Below are positions 16,906 through 24,835 of a stretch of 64,000 bases of DNA, one piece after another. Each line of letters starts with the position of its first letter. Position 1 is the first letter of the stretch. The stretch comes from Marinisporobacter balticus (GTDB lineage Bacteria > Bacillota > Clostridia > Peptostreptococcales > Thermotaleaceae). Under the pieces are notes generated by a model, which was not told the origin of the DNA, searched no databases, and saw nothing but the letters and a program-made list of their open reading frames with translations. Both the position numbers and the translations under genes were made by a program. The stretch is taken from NCBI RefSeq assembly GCF_004345705.1, contig NZ_SLWV01000022.1:6007-70006 (forward strand), in the 5' to 3' direction.

Positions 16906-19063
16906 TTGCTCGATCTCCCTTAAAAGATAATATGAATTCTGTATATTTTCCTAATTCACTTTTTACGGTAATGCTTCCCCCACTATCTGTTATAATTTTA
17001 TGCACAATGGAAAGTCCCAATCCGGTTCCATCTTCTTTCGTTGTAAAAAAAGGATTGAAAATTCTATCCATCATCTCTTCATTCATTCCTGCGCCATTAT
17101 CTTTTATCGAAACAATCAATTCTTTTTCATCCGCATCAAGGATTTGTACGTTTAGCTCAATCATTCCAAATTTACCAACTGCTTCAATGCTATTTTTTAA
17201 TATATTTACCAAAGCTTGCCTCATAGCTGGCGGATCTACTCTAATAGAAGGAATTTCCCGCGGAAATTTTTTTATAATACGAATATTTTTATATCTCATC
17301 TTAGGTTTTAAAATATTTAACGCACTATCTAGCACATGCAATATATTAATATCTGTTTTTTTATTATTATGCATACGTGTAAATTCTAAGAAATTAATTA
17401 CAATCTGATTGAGCATCCCCACTTCTTCTCTTATAGCAAAAATTAATTCATCTCTTAAATCTTCATCCGCTATATTATCTTTTAGGACTTCCAAAAGATT
17501 TGTCATTCCTGCTAAAGGATTTCCAATTTCATGTATAATAGAAGAAGATAGTTCTCCAATTGTTTTTAATCGATCCTCTCTTTTAATCTGTTGCTCTAAC
17601 ATTTTAATCTGCGATAAATCTTTCATCAAACAAACTAATCCAATAATATTAGATGCATCATCATATATAGGAGAGATCATCATACTTATAGGAACCTCTA
17701 CCCCATCATTTTTTTTGATTTTATATTCTTCCTCAACCATCATGCTTGCTTTCAAATTTTTGTTGAAAATGGTTTTAGGTAAATTTATAGATTTTATAAG
17801 TGCATAGACATTTTCTCCAATAAATTCGTCTTCTTTTATGCCAGTAATCTTTTCAGCTGCTTTATTAAAAATAATAATCTTATCTTTATCATCTATTACA
17901 ATAATTCCCGTTCCAGCACTTCTTAATATATTGTTTAAATATTTTTTTGTATCTTTTTCTCTTTTATGAGAACATTTTAAATCTGCTATCTTTTTACTAA
18001 GTTCCTGGCTCATTCCCGAAAAAGCAAGTTCTAATTCCCCAATCTCATTATCCTTTGTAACCTTAAACCCTTCCATTCCTTGATGAATGTCTTTACTCAT
18101 TTTTCTTGCATAAATCACTAATTTTTCAATAGGATCTGTAATCGTATACGCAAAGGAAATACTAAGCAATAAAACGATAACAATAATGAGAAGCACCCAA
18201 GGCAATAATTCTCTTTGAATTCGTTTGATCTCTTTTCCTATATATTCTTCATCTCGCTCAACAATAATCAACCCTTCATAATTTTCAATTTTACTGAAGG
18301 ACACATAAACAGTCTGTGGACCATTTTTATACTCTCCAACACCCTTTGCGTAGTTTTCAAAAATTTCTTCTAAATCCATTGTTTTTCCATCGATTTGAAT
18401 ACGCCTTTCTAACAGGATTTTTTTTGACAATCCTTTGTAATCTGGACTTACTAATGTTTTTCGTTCACTATCAATCACATAAATTTTTCCATCGTAAGAC
18501 TGCTGTGTCTTTTGTACAATCTCTTGAATAGATTCTAAAGGAACACCGCCTCCTATAATCCCTTTAACTTGCCCTGTAGTTTCATCCAAAATAGGCGAAA
18601 CAATAATAATATGTGGTTGATTAAGTAAACTACTTATAAAAACTTTGCTAATATACGTACTTTTATTTTCCATCAAATATTTATAATATCCTCTTTCTAC
18701 ATAATTTCGCTGATAAATAACATCGTTATGTGGTTGGCTATAAGTAATCGTTCCTTCAGGTGTCATGTAAAACATTACATCTACCCATCGATAACTATTA
18801 TATACTTTATTAATTTCTTTTTTGATTTTTTCCATATCCGCTACATCACTATTTTTCGCCACATATTCAACTGTATTTTGTGCATCCAATAAGTACTGAC
18901 TCACTTGATCCGAAATCATATTTGCAATAATTTCGTTTTTATTAATGATGTGTTGTTTTACTTCTTTACTAGCTACATTATAAGATACATACGCACTAAA
19001 GATCGTAGCAAATATAACTAAAGCAATAATCAATACAGGTATTTTTATTTTTAAGCTTTTCAT
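16886..19063 (-). CDS. Membrane sensor histidine kinase (Cache-HAMP-PAS-HisKA-HATPase)
   Basis: 725-residue sensor of the activator encoded downstream. Transmembrane helix 1 is at about 7-27. An extracellular Cache-type domain (about 35-280) contains VERGYYKYLMENK and FISSLLNQPHIIIVSPI, as in sensors of small carboxylates and amino acids. Helix 2 is at about 288-310, then HAMP, then PAS (LRSAGTGIIVIDDKDKIIIFNKA). HisKA has the phospho-His in IIHEIGNPLAG, and the ATPase has DNGAGMNEE and GTGLGLSIV. Ribosome binding site: GGAGGAGGG. The ligand is unknown; location next to the transporter and methylmalonyl-CoA genes suggests a carboxylate or amino acid. Confidence 0.94.
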   Translation of the reverse strand: MKSLKIKIPVLIIALVIFATIFSAYVSYNVASKEVKQHIINKNEIIANMISDQVSQYLLDAQNTVEYVAKNSDVADMEKIKKEINKVYNSYRWVDVMFYMTPEGTITYSQPHNDVIYQRNYVERGYYKYLMENKSTYISKVFISSLLNQPHIIIVSPILDETTGQVKGIIGGGVPLESIQEIVQKTQQSYDGKIYVIDSERKTLVSPDYKGLSKKILLERRIQIDGKTMDLEEIFENYAKGVGEYKNGPQTVYVSFSKIENYEGLIIVERDEEYIGKEIKRIQRELLPWVLLIIVIVLLLSISFAYTITDPIEKLVIYARKMSKDIHQGMEGFKVTKDNEIGELELAFSGMSQELSKKIADLKCSHKREKDTKKYLNNILRSAGTGIIVIDDKDKIIIFNKAAEKITGIKEDEFIGENVYALIKSINLPKTIFNKNLKASMMVEEEYKIKKNDGVEVPISMMISPIYDDASNIIGLVCLMKDLSQIKMLEQQIKREDRLKTIGELSSSIIHEIGNPLAGMTNLLEVLKDNIADEDLRDELIFAIREEVGMLNQIVINFLEFTRMHNNKKTDINILHVLDSALNILKPKMRYKNIRIIKKFPREIPSIRVDPPAMRQALVNILKNSIEAVGKFGMIELNVQILDADEKELIVSIKDNGAGMNEEMMDRIFNPFFTTKEDGTGLGLSIVHKIITDSGGSITVKSELGKYTEFILSFKGDRANESIDY

Positions 19064-19126
19064 ATTTCCCTCCTCCCAAAAGTTTCTTTATATGTATTGT
19101 ACATAACATTAAGATAATTTTCTATT

Positions 19127-19152
19127 GAAAAAGAACCTAAATAGGCTCTTTT
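19127..19152. terminator. Terminator-like hairpin upstream of the kinase gene
   Basis: AAGAACCTA-AA-TAGGCTCTT (19131-19150, one mismatch) is followed by T runs on both strands. It lies 60 bp upstream of the kinase ATG and downstream of a TATAAT-containing region near 19285. It could be an attenuator of the kinase operon or the terminator of the small reading frame at 19151-19309. Confidence 0.5.
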
Positions 19153-19309
19153 ATAAAAAATTTAACTGAATTTTTACCACAGTAAATAGAATCGCAGAAG
19201 CATCTTCAATCCTTTTTACATCTGCCTTGCGAATAATTTTCTCCTTCTGCCTCAGTTTTCTTAAACATTTTATATATTCCCCATTATACCCTAAATAAAT
19301 GTGAAACAA
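19151..19309 (-). CDS. Possible small protein or gene remnant of unknown function
   Basis: An open frame of about 52 codons from a TTG at 19309 ends exactly at a terminator-like hairpin. The part after YNGEYIKCLRKLRQ is Lys/Arg-rich and then hydrophobic (DASAILFTVVKIQLNFL), which looks more protein-like than random AT-rich DNA. The start lacks a ribosome binding site; an AAGGAG occurs inside the frame before ATT codons. I do not recognise a family. It may be a remnant, or chance. The rest of the 19064-19422 gap holds only hairpins. Confidence 0.2.
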   Translation of the reverse strand: MFHIYLGYNGEYIKCLRKLRQKEKIIRKADVKRIEDASAILFTVVKIQLNFL

Positions 19310-19386
19310 AACATAAAAGCAACGGTTTTCGATTTTTTACATCATTTTATTATTTCCCAGGAAATAAATTGTCATTTTCTATAATT

Positions 19387-19412
19387 TAAAACCCCTTCGC
19401 ATAGCAAAGGGG
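19387..19412 (-). terminator. Terminator after ftsH
   Basis: CCCCTT (19392-19397) and AAGGGG (19407-19412) form a GC-rich stem with an extra inner GC pair. On the minus strand it is followed by TTTTAAATTAT. It lies just after the ftsH stop codon. Confidence 0.8.
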
Positions 19413-19422
19413 CTTATTGTTA

Positions 19423-21303
19423 TTATTTTTTCAAATCAATCTCATCATTTTTTTTATCATCTGTTTTTTCTAATTGGATGTTATTATGCTCATCCATAAA
19501 AAGTTTCCCAAAATCTTCCGCATTCAATGTTTCAACTTCTAGTAACGTTTTTGCAACAATGTGTAGTTTATCCATATTTTCTACTAATAGTTTTTCAGCT
19601 GCTTCATATCCTGTTTCAATGATTTCTCGTACTTCTTTATCAATTGTAGCAGCAATCTCTTCAGAATAATTATTCTTTGTAGAAAAATCTCTTCCAATGA
19701 ATACTTCATCGTCTGAGCTATAAGAAATCGGTCCTAATTTGTCACTCATTCCATATTTCGTAACCATAGCCTTAGCAATACTTGTTGCTCTTTCTAAATC
19801 GTTGCTTGCCCCTGTGCTAATATCATCTAATACCAATTTTTCTGCAACTCTACCACCTAGTAATTGAATGATTCTTTCTTTCATTTCTGTCTTAGTAGTA
19901 TAAGATTTTTCTTCTTTAGGCAGATACATAGTAAATCCGCCAGCTCGACCTCTAGGAATAATGGTCACTTGATGTACCGGATCTGCATTCGGTAGCATCT
20001 TTGCTACAACTGCATGACCCGCTTCATGATAAGCTGTAAGCTTCTTATCTTTTTCACCAATCACACGGCTTCTCTTTTCGGGTCCTGCAATCACCTTTGT
20101 AATCGCTTCTTCTATTGTAGGCATATCAATTGTTTTGTCATTCTTTCTAGCCGTAAGCAGTGCAGCTTCATTCATTAAGTTCTCGATATCTGCTGGTGTA
20201 AAACCTGGCGTTCTCTTCGCTAGCACCTTTAAATTTACATCCTCTGCTAATGGTTTATTTTTCGAATGCACTTTCAAAATTTCTTCTCTACCTTTAATAT
20301 CTGGCACGCCTACCATTACTTGTCTGTCAAATCTACCCGGACGAAGTAATGCAGGGTCTAAAATATCAGGTCTATTGGTTGCTGCAATAATGATAACGCC
20401 TTCGTTTATACCAAATCCATCCATTTCTACAAGGAGTTGATTTAATGTTTGTTCTCTTTCATCATGCCCGCCGCCAAGACCTGCGCCTCTTTTTCTTCCT
20501 ACCGCATCAATTTCATCGATAAACACGATACACGGAGAACTTTTCTTTGCTTGTTCAAAAAGGTCACGTACACGTGATGCACCAACCCCTACAAACATCT
20601 CCACGAAGTCTGAACCACTAATACTAAAAAATGGTACGCCTGCTTCTCCTGAAGTAGCTCGAGAAAGATAGGTTTTCCCTGTTCCTGGAGGTCCAACCAT
20701 TAAAATTCCCTTTGGAATCCTAGCACCTAGCTCCATATATTTTTTAGGATTTTTCAAGAAATCAACCACTTCTTGTAGCTCTTCTTTTTCTTCATCAAGT
20801 CCTGCTACATCATCAAAAGTAACCTTTTTCCCTTCATCTTCCTTATGCAGCTTTGCTTTACTTTTCCCAAAGGACATCACCTTACCGCCTCCACCTTGGG
20901 ATTGCTGCATAAAAACAAACCAAAATACAACAAATATTAAAACCATGAATATAGAAGGGAGTATCTCAAAGAACCAAGGTGTTTTTGCAGGAGGTTCTCC
21001 CGCCACCTTTAAAATACCACTCTCCATTTGAGGAAGTATATATTTTTCCGTCAATACTTCTGTTCGGATCACAGGTGGTATATATGTTTCAAAGGTTTGT
21101 CCATTGCTTTTTAACTTACCTTTTACTGTATTTTCCACAATATAAATTTCTTTTACATTTTGTTTTTGCAATTCAACAACCAGATCTGACATTCCTAATG
21201 GTAGACTTTCTTGTGTAGGCTTTCCATAAAATTGTACAATCATGATGATAATGATAAATATGAGTATATAGAAGCTAGCGCCTCTAAAAAATTTCTTCAA
21301 CAA
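19423..21303 (-). CDS. ftsH: ATP-dependent zinc metalloprotease FtsH
   Basis: Membrane-anchored AAA+ protease that degrades misfolded and regulatory proteins. It is about 626 residues: N-terminal helix (about 5-22), extracytoplasmic domain, second helix (about 108-130), and AAA domain with Walker A GPPGTGKT, Walker B CIVFIDEID and second-region-of-homology ATNRPDILDPALLRPGRFD. The zinc protease site is HEAGH. The frame opens at TTG 21318, but that codon is part of the GGGAGGAGG ribosome binding site, so I place the start at TTG 21303 (or 21300). Next to tilS as in Bacillus, but without the hpt gene usually found between them. Confidence 0.96.
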   Translation of the reverse strand: MLKKFFRGASFYILIFIIIIMIVQFYGKPTQESLPLGMSDLVVELQKQNVKEIYIVENTVKGKLKSNGQTFETYIPPVIRTEVLTEKYILPQMESGILKVAGEPPAKTPWFFEILPSIFMVLIFVVFWFVFMQQSQGGGGKVMSFGKSKAKLHKEDEGKKVTFDDVAGLDEEKEELQEVVDFLKNPKKYMELGARIPKGILMVGPPGTGKTYLSRATSGEAGVPFFSISGSDFVEMFVGVGASRVRDLFEQAKKSSPCIVFIDEIDAVGRKRGAGLGGGHDEREQTLNQLLVEMDGFGINEGVIIIAATNRPDILDPALLRPGRFDRQVMVGVPDIKGREEILKVHSKNKPLAEDVNLKVLAKRTPGFTPADIENLMNEAALLTARKNDKTIDMPTIEEAITKVIAGPEKRSRVIGEKDKKLTAYHEAGHAVVAKMLPNADPVHQVTIIPRGRAGGFTMYLPKEEKSYTTKTEMKERIIQLLGGRVAEKLVLDDISTGASNDLERATSIAKAMVTKYGMSDKLGPISYSSDDEVFIGRDFSTKNNYSEEIAATIDKEVREIIETGYEAAEKLLVENMDKLHIVAKTLLEVETLNAEDFGKLFMDEHNNIQLEKTDDKKNDEIDLKK

Positions 21304-21423
21304 TAGTCCTCCTCCCAATGCAATTATTTCCTTGCGTTAACATCTTTATAATTCTACCATATTTTTTTATGTAAAACAATGAATTTGCTAAAGCTTCAAT
21401 CACTAAATATTTTTAATTCTTTT

Positions 21424-22818
21424 TCATTCCATTTTTTTCATATAAGTTAGCACTAATTTTTCTTGCGTATCTTCATCCACTTTATAGTTTTCACTCATTC
21501 TATATCCTATGATCCATATAATTTCATCACCATCACAAACAAGAGGAATTTGATCTCTTATATCTCTAGGAATTTTTTCATCAATAAAAAAATCCTTAAG
21601 CTTCTTACTCCCCTGCATTCCTAAAGGTATAAATCTATCCCCTGCTCTTCTGTTTCTTAGAATGAGATTATTTTTAAATTTACACCAATCGAAAGATTGC
21701 TTATATTCTTTTTTTTCAATTATTTTTGAATCTCCTTGCTCTACAATTGTAGCTTTTATGTCTGCATTTAATTCTTTAATATTTAATGTTTCCCCAACAT
21801 TTATATTGTACTCAAAATCTTTTCTTTCTATTTCTCTTTTTCTTTTGCTTATGCAAAAATTTGTATATGCACGTATAGCAACAAGTCCTTTTGGCAAATC
21901 TAAAGACGCACCCACATGTCCATTTTGTATTAATTTTATTAATCCTTCAATATGCTTATTTTGTACATTTTTTAAATCTCCTGAAAGTTCAAGAATAGCC
22001 TCCCGTAATATTCTTTTTTGAATCGCTCGATGCTTCTTTAAAAATTCACCTTTATCCATTCGAATTTCTGATATTGTTTTCTTTGCTATACTTTCATACT
22101 CTTGCTTTACAGCCAAGTTTATAAAATCCTTATCTTCTTTTAATAAATTTGCTGTTCTAGCTAGAGTTTCTTTAATATTTACATTAAAATGCTTTTCTAT
22201 ATAGGGAATCAATTCTAATCTTATACGATTTCTCGTATACACAGCTTCTAAATTGGTCTTATCCGTTCTTGGATATAGACTATTTTCTTCACAATAAGCT
22301 TCAATCTCCTGTCTCGAAATATTGAGAAGGGGACGAATAATTTTTTCATCTCGGACATAATCAATAGCACCTAATCCCTCAAGTCCTGCACCTCTCATTA
22401 ACCGCATTAATACAGTTTCTGCTTGATCATCCATATTTTGAGCAACTGCAATCTTTTTAGATTTTGTTTCTTTCATAACTTGGTCAAATAAATGATATCT
22501 TATTTCTCTTCCTGCTTCTTCAAAGGTAATAGCCTTCTCTTTACTATATTTCAATACATTTTTACTAAAGATAAAAGATTTTATGCCTAATTTTTCACAA
22601 AATATTTTCACATAATCTGCATCCGAATCCGCTTCTTTTCCTCTGAATTGATGATTCAAATGTACTACATATAAATTCACCCTATATGTTTCTTTTATTC
22701 TCCACAAAAGATGTAGCAATGAAATAGAATCTGGTCCTCCCGAAACCCCAATTACAATCCCTTCCCCTTTTTCTATCATTCTATTTTTCTCAATGGTTTC
22801 TAAAAATTTTTCAAGCAT
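21424..22818 (-). CDS. tilS: tRNA(Ile)-lysidine synthetase
   Basis: Converts C34 of the CAU-anticodon tRNA-Ile to lysidine, so that it reads AUA codons; essential in bacteria. It is 464 residues, with an N-terminal PP-loop ATPase domain with SGGPDS near residue 26, the MDDQAETVLMRLMRGAGLEG segment typical of TilS, and the C-terminal TilS domain (RRAGDRFIPLGMQGSKKLKDFFID). A good AGGAG ribosome binding site lies 8-9 nt before the ATG. It sits between the yabT-type kinase and ftsH. Confidence 0.96.
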   Translation of the reverse strand: MLEKFLETIEKNRMIEKGEGIVIGVSGGPDSISLLHLLWRIKETYRVNLYVVHLNHQFRGKEADSDADYVKIFCEKLGIKSFIFSKNVLKYSKEKAITFEEAGREIRYHLFDQVMKETKSKKIAVAQNMDDQAETVLMRLMRGAGLEGLGAIDYVRDEKIIRPLLNISRQEIEAYCEENSLYPRTDKTNLEAVYTRNRIRLELIPYIEKHFNVNIKETLARTANLLKEDKDFINLAVKQEYESIAKKTISEIRMDKGEFLKKHRAIQKRILREAILELSGDLKNVQNKHIEGLIKLIQNGHVGASLDLPKGLVAIRAYTNFCISKRKREIERKDFEYNINVGETLNIKELNADIKATIVEQGDSKIIEKKEYKQSFDWCKFKNNLILRNRRAGDRFIPLGMQGSKKLKDFFIDEKIPRDIRDQIPLVCDGDEIIWIIGYRMSENYKVDEDTQEKLVLTYMKKME

Positions 22819-22987
22819 CGGTCTACTCCTATTATCTTTATATCTTCTTAATCATAAAATATGAACCTTTGAATGGATCATTTCCACTATGTTCCTTCAA
22901 AAATGCATCTTTTATTTTTTTTGCATGATAGACTGTATTCTATTTCTATATGTTACCCATAAAAACCTCCTAAAAACAGATATTTTT

Positions 22988-23893
22988 TTAAAAACACTTA
23001 TATAAAATCCCTACAAACAATAATATACTACTAATAAATATTACATTTACAGTTCTATTTTTCTTATCAAATGTATATTTTTTATTTTTTTTCCATTGAT
23101 ATAAATCTTTTCTATATAACTTTTCTAAATGTATTAAAAATTCTTCAAAAGAAATATCTTTTTGTTTGAATCCCTTGTGGATTAACTCCACCAATTTTGA
23201 AAAAATGTGCATATCTTTCATCTTTTTTATTAGTTTATCAACAGTCATTTCCTGTGGACTACATTGTTCCTGCAAAAGCAATGTGGTAATTAACATACTT
23301 AAACTAAACAAGTCATATTTTTCATCTCCTCGTCTTAAGCCCATATTCCAGCTTGCCCGATCATAAAGCGGTGTAAATTCTTTGATACTAGAACCAATAG
23401 CCGTAACCCCTCCTAAATCAATAATTTTTATCACATTATTTTTTTGATCGATCATCAAATTCTCAAGTTTTAAGTCCCCAAAGATAAACCCATTTTTATG
23501 CAATATACGAAACGCTTTACCTATAATCATCGTAAGTCCAATAGTAGCTTTTATGTTGACAGGCTTTTTCATTATATACTCTTTTAAATTTTTTCCTTCT
23601 ATACATTCCATTGCAATATAATATAATCGATCATTCCTATAATAAAAATCATCTATTTCATATACTTTCGGAACCAATCCTATATAGTCAAATTTATTTA
23701 ACATTTCATATTCTTTTGTAATACTTTGCATCTCTTTACTTATTTTTAATGCGCAAATCTGGTTAGTTTTTATATCCTGTACCTTAAAAACTTTTCCTAT
23801 GCCACCCATTCCTAATAAATGGATGATTTTATAGCCATTTTTATTCCATTTCCCCCACAATATATCCCCCGGATATAATTTTATCCCATTCAT
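22988..23893 (-). CDS. YabT-like serine/threonine protein kinase with C-terminal membrane anchor
   Basis: 301-residue eukaryotic-type kinase with one C-terminal transmembrane helix (VNVIFISSILLFVGILY), like B. subtilis YabT, which acts during sporulation and on DNA-bound targets. Visible motifs are the Gly loop GMGGIGKVF, the ATP Lys in ALKISKE, and a catalytic loop reading FGDLKLEN in place of HRDLKPEN. The metal-binding motif is DLG in place of DFG. The catalytic Asp and Asn are kept, so it is probably active though divergent. It lies between the vWA gene and tilS as in the Bacillus yabS-yabT-tilS order. Confidence 0.85.
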   Translation of the reverse strand: MNGIKLYPGDILWGKWNKNGYKIIHLLGMGGIGKVFKVQDIKTNQICALKISKEMQSITKEYEMLNKFDYIGLVPKVYEIDDFYYRNDRLYYIAMECIEGKNLKEYIMKKPVNIKATIGLTMIIGKAFRILHKNGFIFGDLKLENLMIDQKNNVIKIIDLGGVTAIGSSIKEFTPLYDRASWNMGLRRGDEKYDLFSLSMLITTLLLQEQCSPQEMTVDKLIKKMKDMHIFSKLVELIHKGFKQKDISFEEFLIHLEKLYRKDLYQWKKNKKYTFDKKNRTVNVIFISSILLFVGILYKCF

Positions 23894-23952
23894 TTGTGCA
23901 TCCTCCTATGATTTTGTGTCATAAGCAAAAAACGACTATCGCTAGTCGCTTT

Positions 23953-24693
23953 TTATACCATACTTTCTTTTAGCAATGGTTCGCTATTTCGAACAACATC
24001 TTCAAGCTCCTCATGATTTATTCCTTTTATTAAAGTTACTGCGCTATTAATAGCTGCTGCCGTAGGTGTTGTCCCTCCCGCTTTTAATCCAAATACTTTA
24101 TCCTTAAGGGCTCCTATATTCTCTGTAAAATCACTAATAAGTGCTGTAAATTCTCCATTTTGTCCTGGATAACTAATAACTGCTACTTGATTCTTTCCCT
24201 TTCTTCCTTTAAGCGAATGCATCAATTCTATAATACTTTGTCTTGCAGTACTCATTTTATTTTTCATACTCCCACTACAATCCATTAATATACAACATTT
24301 AATATTTACCTCTTCTCCTAACTGCTCCATATAATCAATCACTTTACTTCTTACTTTAGGTGGCATATCTTCAAGATCCTTGCCCATAATTGCTTTCAAT
24401 TGTTTTCCTACAATGGTTTCAATGGTTTTATTCACTGTCTTTTGGGTAACCACATGCATGGTTTGTCCTAGATTTTGAATTATTGTATTCTCCCAAATAC
24501 CGCCACCCATCTGTGCGATTTTTTCTACTTCACACAGAGAATCATCATCACTTCCTCTATCATCCATAATTCCAATAGCATTGACGATCACGTTTTCCCT
24601 ATAAGCCTCTGCCGCTGCCGTCACCGGGTTGCCCCCTACATTTGACTTTCCGTCCGTAACCACAATAATCTGCCGAATCTCCACTTTAACCAT
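23953..24693 (-). CDS. YabS-like von Willebrand factor A domain protein
   Basis: 246-residue protein of the yabS position, directly after spoIIE. The vWA core is in the second half: CCILMDCSGSMKNKMS has the MIDAS DxSxS motif, and the GGTTPTAAAINSAVTLI stretch holds the MIDAS Thr. The N-terminal part (IVVTDGKSNVGGNPVTAAAEA) looks like half of another vWA fold. The role is not established; yabS is a sporulation-associated gene in Bacillus. GAGGAG lies 4-5 nt ahead of the ATG. Confidence 0.8.
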   Translation of the reverse strand: MVKVEIRQIIVVTDGKSNVGGNPVTAAAEAYRENVIVNAIGIMDDRGSDDDSLCEVEKIAQMGGGIWENTIIQNLGQTMHVVTQKTVNKTIETIVGKQLKAIMGKDLEDMPPKVRSKVIDYMEQLGEEVNIKCCILMDCSGSMKNKMSTARQSIIELMHSLKGRKGKNQVAVISYPGQNGEFTALISDFTENIGALKDKVFGLKAGGTTPTAAAINSAVTLIKGINHEELEDVVRNSEPLLKESMV

Positions 24694-24804
24694 CCGCTCC
24701 TCTATTTTTTACTTTTTCTAGATTATTGTCCTATAGTTTTTTTTCTATACCTTCTTTTTTGTATATATAGCTGTATTAAGTTTAAAATAAGTATTTACAA
24801 ATAG

Positions 24805-24835
24805 AAAAAAGAGTCTAAAGAAGGCTCTCTTATCG
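24805..24835 (-). terminator. Probable terminator after spoIIE
   Basis: GAGAGCCT-N5-AGACTCTT (one mismatch) on the minus strand is followed by a run of T. It overlaps the last codons of spoIIE. Confidence 0.6.
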
